A DNA stretch of 40,744 nucleotides from Streptomyces sp. AV19 (GCF_015999245.1 NZ_JAEAMR010000010.1:552730-593473); one strand, 5' to 3'. Shown: positions 32,321 to 40,264, counted from the stretch's first letter. Made by a program: numbers and translations. The notes: generated from the sequence alone by a model not told the origin.

Positions 32321-33499
32321 ATGACCCGCACCGCCGCCATCCGAGACCGCGCCGCGGACCTCGGCTTCTTCCTCTTCGCCGGGGCCTTCTCCGTGGTCAC
32401 CGCCGACAACGCGCTGGCCGGCCGGGAGCTGTCCGAGGAGGCGCTCTTCGCCGACCAGCTCACCGGAGGACTCGCCTGTGCCGCGCTGTTCCTGCGGCGC
32501 CGGTGGCCGGTGCAGCTCGCCGCCGCGCTGCTGGTCGCGGGCAGCTTCTCGCACTTCGTCACGGGGCCGGCTCTGGTCGCCCTGTTCACCGTCGCCGCTC
32601 GCCAACCGCCCCGCGTCACCCGCTGGATCGCCGCGCTCGCCGCCGCCCCGGGGCCGTTCTTCGTCCTCCGGCAGTCCGAGCTGAGCGAGTCGGCCGTCAC
32701 CTCCGGGATCACCTACTACGCGCTGGTGACCTGCGCGTTCGGCTGGGGTCTGTACGTCCACTCCCGGCACCGGCTCATCGCCGAGCTGCGCGAGCGCGCC
32801 GAGCGGGCGGGGGCGGAGGCGCGGCGGCAGGCGCGCGAGGACATCGCGCGGGAGATGCACGACGTCCTCGCCCACCGGCTGTCGCTGCTGAGCGTCCACG
32901 CGGGAGCTTTGGAGTTCCGGCCCGACGCCCCGCCGGAGGACGTCCGCCGGGCCTCCGCGATCATCCGGGCCAGCGCCCACCAGGCCCTGGAGGACCTGCG
33001 CGAGATCATCGGCGTACTGCGGCTGCCCGCCGGGGAGGACGACCCGGAGCGCCCCCAGCCGACCCTCGGCGACCTGCCCCGGCTGGTGGAGGAGTCGCGC
33101 GGCGCCGGCATGCGCGTGGACCTCGGCCTGCGGGTGGACGACGCCGCCGACGTGCCCGCCGCCACCGGGCGCACCGTCTACCGGATCGTCCAGGAGGGCC
33201 TGACCAACGCCCGCAAGCACGCGCCCGACGCGGCGGTCGCCGTCACCGTGTGCGGCGGCCCCGGCGCGGGCATCGAGGCCGAGGTGCGCAACGCCCTTCC
33301 CCAGGGTGCTCCGTCCGCCGTCATCCCCGGCGCCGGGCAGGGTCTCACCGGTCTCGCCGAGCGCGCCCGCCTGGCCGGCGGACGGCTCGAACACGGCCGG
33401 ACCGGCGGCCACTTCGTCCTGCGCGCCCGTCTGCCGTGGCCGTCCCCCCGGCGCACACCCGCCCCGGCCCCCGCGCAGGAGGCGCGGCCGATAGGCTGA
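32321..33499 (+). CDS. Sensor histidine kinase (HisKA_3, NarL-system type)
   Basis: A 392-residue protein. Residues 10-145 carry about four or five membrane helices without a large extracellular domain. The HisKA_3 motif REDIAREMHDVLAHRLSLLS near residue 180 holds the phosphoacceptor His. The ATPase domain shows YRIVQEGLTNARKHAPDA (N box) near 290 and GAGQGLTGLAERARLAGGRL near 335. The C-terminal tail is Pro/Arg-rich. ATG 32321 is 7 nt after TACATT (32309-32314), so it is probably leaderless. It is paired with the response regulator 38 bp downstream. The signal is probably sensed in the membrane. Confidence 0.92.
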   Translation: MTRTAAIRDRAADLGFFLFAGAFSVVTADNALAGRELSEEALFADQLTGGLACAALFLRRRWPVQLAAALLVAGSFSHFVTGPALVALFTVAARQPPRVTRWIAALAAAPGPFFVLRQSELSESAVTSGITYYALVTCAFGWGLYVHSRHRLIAELRERAERAGAEARRQAREDIAREMHDVLAHRLSLLSVHAGALEFRPDAPPEDVRRASAIIRASAHQALEDLREIIGVLRLPAGEDDPERPQPTLGDLPRLVEESRGAGMRVDLGLRVDDAADVPAATGRTVYRIVQEGLTNARKHAPDAAVAVTVCGGPGAGIEAEVRNALPQGAPSAVIPGAGQGLTGLAERARLAGGRLEHGRTGGHFVLRARLPWPSPRRTPAPAPAQEARPIG

Positions 33500-33537
33500 A
33501 ATGCCCGCAGATCAGCCCGACTTCCCAGGTGGCCCCG

Positions 33538-34212
33538 GTGACCGAGCCCGCAGCCGTCCGCGTCCTCCTCGTCGACGACGACCCCTTGGTACGCGCCGGA
33601 CTGCGGCTGATGCTCGGCGGCGCGTCCGGCCTCGACATCGTCGCCGAGGCGTCCGACGGCGGCGAGGTGGCGGCCCTCGTCGACGCGCACGCCCCCGACG
33701 TCGTCCTCATGGACATCCGCATGCCGACCGTGGACGGGCTCGCCGCCACCGAGCTGCTGCGCGCCCGACCCCGCCCGCCGGAGGTGATCGTGCTGACCAC
33801 CTTCCACACCGACGAGCATGTGCTGAGGGCCCTGCGCGCGGGCGCCGCCGGGTTCGTGCTCAAGCACACGCCGCCGGCACAGATCGTCGAGGCCGTGCGG
33901 AAGGTCGCCGCCGGCGAGCCCGTGCTCTCCCCGGCCGTCACCCGGCAGCTCATCGACCGGGTGTCGGACGGCGGCGACGGCGGCCGCCGCGAGCGCGCCG
34001 CCCGCGCCCGCGACCGGCTCGCCCCGCTCGCCGAGCGGGAGCGCGAGGTGGCCCGGGCCGTCGGCCGGGGCGAGTCCAACGCGGAGATCGCCGCCGGGCT
34101 GTACATGAGCGTGCCCACGGTGAAGACGCACGTTTCCCGCATCCTCACCAAGCTCGGGCTCAACAACCGGGTGCAGATCGCGCTCCTGGTCAACGACGCG
34201 GGAGAAGTCTGA
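33538..34212 (+). CDS. NarL/LuxR-family response regulator
   Basis: A 224-residue protein from GTG 33538. Receiver: acidic pocket VLLVDDDPLV near residue 12, phosphoacceptor Asp in VVLMDIRMPTVDG near 58, Thr in VLTTFHTDEHV, Lys in FVLKHTPPAQI near 107. Output HTH: LAEREREVARAVGRGESNAE, then SVPTVKTHVSRILTKLGLNN near residue 190. An Arg-rich linker (GGRRERAARARD) joins them. It is the cognate partner of the upstream kinase. The downstream carboxymuconolactone decarboxylase-like gene is a candidate target or operon member. Confidence 0.94.
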   Translation: MTEPAAVRVLLVDDDPLVRAGLRLMLGGASGLDIVAEASDGGEVAALVDAHAPDVVLMDIRMPTVDGLAATELLRARPRPPEVIVLTTFHTDEHVLRALRAGAAGFVLKHTPPAQIVEAVRKVAAGEPVLSPAVTRQLIDRVSDGGDGGRRERAARARDRLAPLAEREREVARAVGRGESNAEIAAGLYMSVPTVKTHVSRILTKLGLNNRVQIALLVNDAGEV

Positions 34213-34248
34213 GCGACAGCCGTGTCACATTCCTCCGCCGGGTTCCGT

Positions 34249-34276
34249 CAGTGCAGTGAAAGCAGTGCGGTGAAAG
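34249..34276 (+). repeat. Tandem 14-bp direct repeat
   Basis: cagtgcagtgaaag (34249-34262) and cagtgcggtgaaag (34263-34276) are adjacent and differ at one base. They lie between the response regulator and the next gene and could be a regulator site. Confidence 0.5.
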
Positions 34277-34320
34277 CGAAAGCGCACCGTACGAACATGA
34301 CGAACGCAAGGAGACCGGCC

Positions 34321-34785
34321 ATGGAGCTCACGCCCCGCATCAAGAACCCCGCGACCCTCATCCCCGAGGCCCTGGACCCGCTCCTGGCGCTCTACAAGGC
34401 CACCCAGCAGGGCGGAGTCCCGCGGAAGACGCTGGAGTTGGTCCACCTGCGGGTGAGCCAGATCAACGGGTGCAGCTACTGCGTCGGCGCGGGCATCCGC
34501 TCCGCGCGCCGCGGCGGCGACACCGACGAGCGCCTCTTCGCGGTCTCGGCCTGGTGGGACGCGCCGTACTTCGACGAGGCCGAGCGCGCCGCGCTGGCCC
34601 TCGCCGAGGCGACGACCCGCCTCGCGGACCGGACGGACGCCGTGCCGGACGAGGTCTGGGACGCGGCGGCCGGGCACTTCGACGAGAAGCAGCTGGCGGC
34701 CCTCGTCCTGATGATCTCGCTGAGCAACCTGTTCAACCGGATCAACGCCGGCACCCGGCAGGTCGCGGGCACGCAGAGCTGGTAG
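34321..34785 (+). CDS. Carboxymuconolactone decarboxylase-family (AhpD-like) protein
   Basis: A 154-residue helical protein after aaggag. The family core LVHLRVSQINGCSYCVGAGI near residue 40 carries the redox pair CSYC. The family's usual downstream His (CxxCxxxH) is Gly here, so proton relay may differ. The rest (ERLFAVSAWWDAPYFDEAER, SLSNLFNRINAGTRQV) fits AhpD-like peroxidase or alkylhydroperoxidase-core proteins. It follows the two-component system by 108 bp on the same strand. It might act in peroxide defence, but this is inference. Confidence 0.88.
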   Translation: MELTPRIKNPATLIPEALDPLLALYKATQQGGVPRKTLELVHLRVSQINGCSYCVGAGIRSARRGGDTDERLFAVSAWWDAPYFDEAERAALALAEATTRLADRTDAVPDEVWDAAAGHFDEKQLAALVLMISLSNLFNRINAGTRQVAGTQSW

Positions 34786-34811
34786 CACGCAGAGCTGGTA
34801 GACCGCGCCGC

Positions 34812-36035
34812 TCAGTGTGCGGCGGTGAACACCAGCGACGCGTTGTGCCCGCCGAAGCCGAACGCGTTCGCCACCGCCGCCCGCAGCGGCCCCCTGCGCG
34901 GCGCGCCCGCCACGACGTCGAGCGCCACCTCGGGATCGGGGGACTCGAGGTTCGCCGTCGCCGGGACGATCCCGTCGCGCAGCGCCAGGATCGCGGCGAT
35001 CGCGCCGATGGCCCCCGCCGCGCCGAAGAGGTGGCCGGTCATCGACTTCGTGGCGGTCACCGCCGGATGGGTGCCGATCGCCTCGGCCACCGACCGGGCC
35101 TCGGTCAGGTCCCCCAGGGGCGTCGACGTCGCGTGCGCGTGCACGTGGTCGACGTCCGCCGGGGACAGCCCGGCGGCGGCCAGCGCCCCGCGCATCGCCC
35201 GCACCTGGCCCTCCGGGTGCGCGGCGGTGATGTGGTGCGCGTCCGAGGTGACCGCGGCCCCGGCCAGCCCGGCGTGCGCGCGGGCGGCCCGCGCGGCCGC
35301 GAAGGAGGCGCGCTCCAGCACGACCACGGCCGCGCCCTCGCCGATGACGAAGCCGTCCCGGTCCCGGTCGAACGGGCGGGAGGCGCGCGTCGGTTCGTCG
35401 TTGCGCGTCGAGTGGGCGCGGGCCTGGGCGAACCCGGCCATCGGCAGCGGGCAGACGCACGCCTCGGTGCCGCCCGCCACCACGACGTCGGCCCGGCCCA
35501 GCCGGATCAGGTCCAGGCCCTGGGCGATGGCCTCGGCCCCCGACGCGCAGGCGCTGACCGGCGTGTGGGCCCCGCCCTTGGCGCCGAGCTCGATGCTGAC
35601 CCAGGCGGCCGGGCCGTTCGCCATCAGCATCGGGACGGTGTGCGGGGAGACCTTCCGGACCCCGGACGCCTCCAGGATGTCGTCCTGCCCCAGCAGGGTC
35701 AGAGCGCCGCCGGTGCCCGTGCCGATGACGACGGCCAGCCGCTCCGGGTCGGCCTCGGGCCGGCCCGCGTCCGCCCACGCCTCGCGCGCGGCGACCAGCG
35801 CGATCTGCTCGCAGCGGTCCATGCGGCGGGCCTGCACCCGGTCGAGGACGTCCGTCGGCTCCACCGCCAGCCGGCCCGCGATGCGCACCGGCAGCTCCGC
35901 CGCCCACTCCTCCTCGATCCGGCCGATCCCCGACCGCCCGGCCAGCATCGCGGACCAGGTCGACGCGGTGTCCCCGCCCAGCGGCGTCGTGGCCCCCAGG
36001 CCCGTGACGACCACGTCGTTCATGTCTGCGCTCAC
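34812..36035 (-). CDS. Beta-ketoacyl-ACP synthase II (FabF-like)
   Basis: A 407-residue thiolase-fold condensing enzyme. The catalytic triad is intact: Cys in PVSACASGAEAIAQG near residue 165, His in VHAHATSTPLGD near 305, His in SMTGHLFGAAGAIGA near 340; the C-terminal GFGGHNAS is present. It elongates acyl-ACP with malonyl-ACP. GTG 36035 (VSADMNDVVVTG) is preferred because gagggg lies 8 nt upstream; ATG 36023 is in frame. No ACP or other fatty acid gene is nearby. Divergent tetR control suggests a specialised, not housekeeping, synthase. Confidence 0.92.
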   Translation of the reverse strand: MSADMNDVVVTGLGATTPLGGDTASTWSAMLAGRSGIGRIEEEWAAELPVRIAGRLAVEPTDVLDRVQARRMDRCEQIALVAAREAWADAGRPEADPERLAVVIGTGTGGALTLLGQDDILEASGVRKVSPHTVPMLMANGPAAWVSIELGAKGGAHTPVSACASGAEAIAQGLDLIRLGRADVVVAGGTEACVCPLPMAGFAQARAHSTRNDEPTRASRPFDRDRDGFVIGEGAAVVVLERASFAAARAARAHAGLAGAAVTSDAHHITAAHPEGQVRAMRGALAAAGLSPADVDHVHAHATSTPLGDLTEARSVAEAIGTHPAVTATKSMTGHLFGAAGAIGAIAAILALRDGIVPATANLESPDPEVALDVVAGAPRRGPLRAAVANAFGFGGHNASLVFTAAH

Positions 36036-36059
36036 CGGTGGAACCCCTCTGCTCATCGT

Positions 36060-36101
36060 TGTTGGAACAGCCGTTGTCGTTGAAAAGCCGTTGTTGAAAC
36101 A
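36060..36101. promoter_or_regulatory. Paired TGTT-N2-AACA operators between KAS II and tetR
   Basis: tgttggaaca (36060-36069) and tgttgaaaca (36092-36101) are inverted repeats with centres 32 bp apart, about three helical turns. A third related unit gttgaaaag is at 36079-36087, and agccgttgt occurs twice (36069, 36086). Such spacing suits two TetR dimers on one DNA face. Confidence 0.6.
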
Positions 36102-36143
36102 GTCGTACCATAAACTGACGAGAGCGATGAAGGAGTGATCCGG

Positions 36144-36782
36144 ATGGGGCGACCCGCCGACCCGGCCCGGCGGGAGCGCACGCTCGCCCGCGCGGCCGAC
36201 TACGTCCTGGCCAACGGCCTGGCCGGGCTGAGCCTGCGCCCGCTGGCCGCGGCGCTCGACACCAGCCCGCGCATGCTGCTCTACGACTTCGGCAGCAAGC
36301 AGGCGCTCGTCGCCGCCGTCCTCGCCGAGGCCCGCCGCCGCGGCGCGGCGCGGGTCGCCGGGGACCTGCTGCCGGGGACGGCCACCGCGGAGGAGCGGCT
36401 GCGCGGCATCTGGGCCTGGATCAGCGCGCCCGAACGCGTCCCGTACGTGCGGCTGTTCTTCGAGGTCCACGCCGACGCCGTCGCCCACCCCGAGAACTAC
36501 CCGGAGCTGCGCGACGTCGTCACCGAGTGGTTCGGCACCCTCGGCGCCACCTTCCGCGACCTCGCCGACGGGCCCGCCGACACCGTCACGCCCACGATGG
36601 TCATGGCCCTCGTCCGGGGCCTGCTGCTCGACCTCGCGGTCACCGGCGACCGCGAGCGCGCGGACCGCGCGATCGACCGCTTCGCCGCGCTGCTGGCCGC
36701 CGCCGGCCCCCTCACGTCCCCATCGGCGGAATTCATATCCCCATCAACGGAATCCGGGACTTCGCCCGCTCCACGGCGATGA
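36144..36782 (+). CDS. TetR/AcrR family regulator
   Basis: A 212-residue protein. HTH: RERTLARAADYVLANGLAGL, then LRPLAAALDTSPRMLLYDFG near residue 32. A C-terminal ligand domain follows, ending in a Ser/Pro-rich low-complexity tail. ATG 36144 follows gaaggag by 8 nt; GTG 36135 is in frame but inside the ribosome site. It is divergent from KAS II with operator-like repeats between them, so an acyl-CoA or acyl-ACP ligand is plausible (FabR/FasR-like role, inference). The last 50 bp overlap a convergent gene. Confidence 0.9.
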   Translation: MGRPADPARRERTLARAADYVLANGLAGLSLRPLAAALDTSPRMLLYDFGSKQALVAAVLAEARRRGAARVAGDLLPGTATAEERLRGIWAWISAPERVPYVRLFFEVHADAVAHPENYPELRDVVTEWFGTLGATFRDLADGPADTVTPTMVMALVRGLLLDLAVTGDRERADRAIDRFAALLAAAGPLTSPSAEFISPSTESGTSPAPRR

Positions 36783-37218
36783 AGCTCCGCCCGGCGCGGG
36801 CGTCGCGGTCCACCGTGCACGCGTAGTCCTCGCCGCGCGCCCCGCGCAGCGTCCCGCTGGGCCAGGCCGTCTCCGGCGGCCCGGCCGCCGCGGTGAGCGT
36901 CACCGGCGCGTCGGTCATCCGGTACGAGAACGAGGCCGCGCCCGACTCCCCGGGCCGCCGGTCCGTGCCCACGTCGAACGTGTCCGTCTCCCCGGGTGCC
37001 AGCACGTGCCCCGTCTCCGGGGCCCGGTCGAAGCCGCCGGAGACGGACCGGGCGGTCAGCTCCAGGGGGTGGCCGGTCCGGTTGGCGACGGTCACCTCGT
37101 AGTGCTCGTGCTGCTCATGGTGCTTGTCCATGCGTCCGTCCATGTGTCCAGGGTCGGCGAACGGCCGCCCGCGCGCATCGGGCGACCGGGGGAGCGGCCG
37201 GTGGACGCGGGGCCGCAT
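36733..37218 (-). CDS. Hypothetical protein, possible aegerolysin-like beta-sandwich
   Basis: About 161 residues from ATG 37218 (cgagg upstream), or 132 from ATG 37131. The region MDKHHEQHEHYEVTVANRTG begins the structured part, with five histidines near its start. Later YEVTVANRTGHPLELTARSV, FDVGTDRRPGESGAASFSYR and GEDYACTVDRD suggest a beta-sandwich. The pattern of one strand per 10-15 residues with a TDRRPGESGAASFSY loop is weakly like aegerolysins, but I cannot confirm it. No signal peptide is seen. Function unknown. The 3' end overlaps the convergent tetR. Confidence 0.6.
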   Translation of the reverse strand: MRPRVHRPLPRSPDARGRPFADPGHMDGRMDKHHEQHEHYEVTVANRTGHPLELTARSVSGGFDRAPETGHVLAPGETDTFDVGTDRRPGESGAASFSYRMTDAPVTLTAAAGPPETAWPSGTLRGARGEDYACTVDRDARAGRSFIAVERAKSRIPLMGI

Positions 37219-37259
37219 GGCAGCCTCGTGCCGGTGGTGCGAAGGTGAAAACAGAGGGT

Positions 37260-37296
37260 GATTCGCGAGGTAATGCCGATTCGCGAGGGTGATGCC
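37260..37296 (+). repeat. Tandem repeat duplicating the ribosome site of the ADH gene
   Basis: gattcgcgaggtaatgcc (37260-37277) and gattcgcgagggtgatgcc (37278-37296) are adjacent. Each carries gcgagg and an ATG, giving two ribosome-site/start pairs. Only ATG 37298, after the second copy, opens the enzyme frame. Confidence 0.7.
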
Positions 37297-37297
37297 C

Positions 37298-38332
37298 ATG
37301 AAAGCCACCTTGATCTACGGTGCCGGAGACATCCGCGTCGAGGACGTCCCCGACCCGCGCGTCCAGGACCCCACCGACGCCGTCGTGCGCGTGCTGCGCA
37401 CCTGCGTCTGCGGCAGCGACCTGTGGCCCTACGGATCGCGGCCCGCCACGGAGGAGGGCGACCGGATCGGGCACGAATTCCTCGGCGTGGTCGAGGAGAC
37501 CGGCGCGGACGTGTCCCGGCTGAAGCCCGGCGACGTCGTCGTCGCGCCGTTCGCCTACGCGGACAACACCTGCCAGTTCTGCGTCGAGGGCCTGCACACC
37601 TCCTGCCCGCGCGGCGGCTACTGGGCCGACAACGGCGTGGACGGCGGCCAGGGCGAGGCCGTCCGGGCACCGTGGGCCGACGGCACGCTCGTCAAACTCC
37701 CCGTCGGCGAGGACTCCGATCTGCTCCCCTCCCTCCTCACCCTCTCCGACGTCTTCTGCACCGGCCACCACTGCGCGGTCACCGCCGGCGTCGGCTCCGG
37801 CACCACGGTGACGGTCGTCGGCGACGGCGCCGTCGGCCTCTGCGCCGTCCTGGCCGCCCGCCGCCTCGGCGCCAAACGGATCCTCCTCATGGGCCGCCAC
37901 CGCTCCCGCACCGACCTCGGCCGCGACTTCGGCGCGACGGACGTGATCCCCGAACGCGGCGAGGAAGGCGTCGCCCGCGTAAGGGAGTTGACCGACGGCG
38001 ACGGCACCCACACGGTCCTGGAGTGCGTCGGCACGAGACCGGCCCTGGAGACGGCGCTCGGGGCGGTGCGCGACGGCGGCGTGGTGAGCCGCGTCGGCGC
38101 CCCCCAGTACGAGGAGGGCCCGGTGGGCCCGGACATGTTCCTCCGCAACATCACCCTCACGGGAGGCGTGGCCCCCGCCCGCGCCTACATCGAGGAACTG
38201 CTCCCGGACGTCCTCGACGGCGCGGTCGACCCGGGTCGGGTCTTCGACCGCACGGTCGGCCTGGACGAAGTCCCGGACGGCTACCGGGCGATGGCGGGCC
38301 GGGAGGCGCTGAAGGTGTACGTGAGGCCGTAG
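37298..38332 (+). CDS. Zinc-dependent alcohol dehydrogenase family protein
   Basis: A 344-residue MDR enzyme. Catalytic zinc ligands are in RTCVCGSDLWPYG near residue 35 and GHEFLGVVEETG near 57. The structural zinc loop YADNTCQFCVEGLHTSC has three cysteines, with Asp at the position of the first. The cofactor motif VTVVGDGAVGLCAVLAARRL is near 170 and SDVFCTGHHCA near 147. The closest type is the threonine/formaldehyde-like zinc ADH group used in aldehyde or alcohol turnover; the substrate is unknown. ATG 37298 follows gcgaggg by 8 nt. Confidence 0.91.
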   Translation: MKATLIYGAGDIRVEDVPDPRVQDPTDAVVRVLRTCVCGSDLWPYGSRPATEEGDRIGHEFLGVVEETGADVSRLKPGDVVVAPFAYADNTCQFCVEGLHTSCPRGGYWADNGVDGGQGEAVRAPWADGTLVKLPVGEDSDLLPSLLTLSDVFCTGHHCAVTAGVGSGTTVTVVGDGAVGLCAVLAARRLGAKRILLMGRHRSRTDLGRDFGATDVIPERGEEGVARVRELTDGDGTHTVLECVGTRPALETALGAVRDGGVVSRVGAPQYEEGPVGPDMFLRNITLTGGVAPARAYIEELLPDVLDGAVDPGRVFDRTVGLDEVPDGYRAMAGREALKVYVRP

Positions 38333-38378
38333 GGCCACCCGGCAAGGTTCACGGTCCGCGTGCCTTGGCGAGCGGCCG

Positions 38379-38975
38379 TCAGGACGGGACCGCGGAAGCC
38401 AGCGCCGCCAGGTAGTCGTCCAGCAGCTCGACCTGGCGGTCGGGCGGGAACGCCGTGGGGGCGAACAGCGCCTGCACCACCAGCCCCAGCACGAAGGACT
38501 GGGCCCCGGCCGCGATGCGCGCCGGGTCCCCGGCGGGCAGTTCGCCGAGCCGCTGGGCCGTGGCGACCAGGTCGCGCAGCTTCTCGCGGCTCTGCCCGTA
38601 CCTGCGGGCGTGGTCGCCGCTCAGCGCGGGGTCGGCGAGCGCGACGTCCCACGACGACACCCAGATCCGGTTGGCGGCGGTGGCCTCGGCGGTCAGCGGC
38701 AGGATGTCCAGCAGGGCGGCCCGCACGGCGGACAGGCCCGCCCCGGCGGTGCGCCGGGGGCGCGCCGCGCTGCGCTGTTCGAGCAGGTGGAGGGCGTGCG
38801 CGACCAGGTCGCGCTTGGCGGGGAAGTAGTGGGTCAGCAGACCGGTGGTGGCGCCGAGTTCGGCGGCGACGGCGCGCAGGGTCAGCCCGCCGAACCCGTG
38901 CGCGGCCAGCACCCGCCAGACCGCCTCGGAGACTTCGCGACGACGGGCCTCGTGATCGCCCTTGGTACGTGGCAT
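38379..38975 (-). CDS. TetR family regulator
   Basis: A 198-residue protein. HTH: ARRREVSEAVWRVLAAHGFG, then LRAVAAELGATTGLLTHYFP near residue 35, of the BetI/RutR-like subgroup. The C-terminal ligand domain includes NRIWVSSWDVALADPALSGD. ATG 38975 (MPRTKGDHEARR) fits family starts. It is divergent from a GNAT acetyltransferase, with a clear 17-bp inverted repeat in the gap, which is also next to its own start, so autoregulation is likely. Confidence 0.9.
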   Translation of the reverse strand: MPRTKGDHEARRREVSEAVWRVLAAHGFGGLTLRAVAAELGATTGLLTHYFPAKRDLVAHALHLLEQRSAARPRRTAGAGLSAVRAALLDILPLTAEATAANRIWVSSWDVALADPALSGDHARRYGQSREKLRDLVATAQRLGELPAGDPARIAAGAQSFVLGLVVQALFAPTAFPPDRQVELLDDYLAALASAVPS

Positions 38976-38980
38976 GCTGC

Positions 38981-38997
38981 TACGGTACATAACCGTA
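38981..38997. promoter_or_regulatory. TetR operator TACGGT-N5-ACCGTA
   Basis: A perfect inverted repeat: tacggt (38981-38986) and accgta (38992-38997), separated by acata. It is in the 37-52 bp gap between divergent tetR and GNAT genes, and overlaps where both promoters must lie. Confidence 0.7.
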
Positions 38998-39027
38998 ACG
39001 CTTGTTATGTGAATGGGGTCAGTCATT

Positions 39028-39609
39028 ATGTTCTCCCTCCCGCTGCGGGACGACGCCCGCCTCGAACCGCTGGAGATATGGCACGCCGAGGAGTTCGCCT
39101 CCCACCTGGACCGGGCCCGCGAGCACATCCGCCCGTGGGTCGGGCCGGCGTTCGTCACCGACGGCCTCGACGGGGCGCGGGCCACGCTGGGCCGGTACGC
39201 CGAGCGGCAGGCGGCGGACGGCGCCCGCCTGTACGGCATCCGGCTCGACGGCACGCTGGTCGGCGGCGTGATGTTCACGGACTTCAGCACCGGCTCGGGC
39301 TCCTGCGAGGTCGGCTGCTGGCTGGAGCCCGCCGCCGAGGGCCGCGGCCTGGTCACCCCGGCGTGCGGCGTCCTGCTGGACTGGGCCTTCACCACCCGGG
39401 GGCTGCACCGCGCCGAGTGGCACTGCCGGGCCGACAACGAGCGCAGCTCGGCGGTGGCCAAGAGGCTCGGCATGACGCTGGAGGGCGTGCTCCGCGAGCA
39501 CTGGCCCTACGCGGGCGTCCGCCACGACAAGCAGGTCTGGGCGGTCCTCGCCGCCGAGTGGCGGGCCGGTGCGGGGAGCCGTGACCGGGCGCTCCGGCCT
39601 GCGAGTTGA
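39028..39609 (+). CDS. GNAT family N-acetyltransferase (RimJ/RimL-like)
   Basis: About 193 residues. N-terminus LRDDARLEPLEIWHAEEFAS; core CEVGCWLEPAAEGRGLVTPA holds the acetyl-CoA loop (GRG) near residue 100; then WHCRADNERSSAVAKRLGMT and LEGVLREHWPYAGVRHDKQV. This is the RimJ/RimL pattern for acetylation of ribosomal protein N-termini or other amines. ATG 39028 has ggggt upstream; ATG 39013 is in frame five codons earlier. It is probably repressed by the divergent TetR. Confidence 0.9.
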   Translation: MFSLPLRDDARLEPLEIWHAEEFASHLDRAREHIRPWVGPAFVTDGLDGARATLGRYAERQAADGARLYGIRLDGTLVGGVMFTDFSTGSGSCEVGCWLEPAAEGRGLVTPACGVLLDWAFTTRGLHRAEWHCRADNERSSAVAKRLGMTLEGVLREHWPYAGVRHDKQVWAVLAAEWRAGAGSRDRALRPAS

Positions 39610-39689
39610 GCCTCGTGGCGCCCGGGTCCGTGCCGGGGCGGGCCGGTACGGGCGGCGACGGGGAGCGCCCGAACCGGCATGATGTGCGG

Positions 39690-40229
39690 ATGGACGAGGT
39701 GACCATCAGCGAGGAAGACCGTCGGCTTCTCGGACTCTGGGCCGCCGATTGCGCCGAGCGGGTGCTCCCGCTGTTCGAAGCCGGAGCCCCCGGCGACACC
39801 CGTCCCCGCGAGGCGATCGAGGGCATCCGGGCCTTCGTACGCGAAGGGCGGCGGACGGCGCGGCTGCGCTCCCTCGCCTGGGCGGCCCACGCGGCCGCGC
39901 GCGAGGCCGGTGACCCGGCCGCCACGGCCGCCGCCCGCGCCGCGTGCTGCGCGGCGGCAAGCCCGTACATCCATCCGCTGGCCACCCCTCACCAGTCGAA
40001 GCACGCCCTCGGGCCTGCGGTTTACGGTGCGCGTGCCCGTGAGCTCGCGGCGGGCGGCGACGCGGGGACCGGCGACGAGGAGCTCCGGTGGGCGATCGGC
40101 CGTGCCTCACCGGCGGTCTGCGGTCTCGTGCGACGGATGCCGGCCCGCAGCCCCGGCCGCAGTCGGCTGGACGTGCTCTACCACCGGCTCGACGAGGCCC
40201 TCCGGCTCGACGAAGCCCTCCGCCGCTGA
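39690..40229 (+). CDS. Putative immunity protein (Imm5-like)
   Basis: A 179-residue, Ala-rich, all-helical protein. The pattern RRLLGLWAADCAERVLPLFE, TRPREAIEGIRAFVREGR, LAWAAHAAAREAGDPAATAA and YIHPLATPHQSKHALGPAVY matches the Imm5-type putative immunity family. No toxin gene is adjacent, so it may be an orphan or serve another role. ATG 39690 has catgat 7 nt upstream, so it is probably leaderless; an in-frame start at 39606 would add a low-complexity extension. Confidence 0.75.
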   Translation: MDEVTISEEDRRLLGLWAADCAERVLPLFEAGAPGDTRPREAIEGIRAFVREGRRTARLRSLAWAAHAAAREAGDPAATAAARAACCAAASPYIHPLATPHQSKHALGPAVYGARARELAAGGDAGTGDEELRWAIGRASPAVCGLVRRMPARSPGRSRLDVLYHRLDEALRLDEALRR

Positions 40230-40264
40230 GCCGTGGGAGCGGGCGGTGCATAGCCTTGCGGGCT

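Noticed and set aside
30976..34212. A 1078-residue plus-strand frame ending with the response regulator
   Set aside because: Only the last 224 residues resemble a protein family; the rest is antisense to two GNAT genes and overlaps the kinase in another frame.
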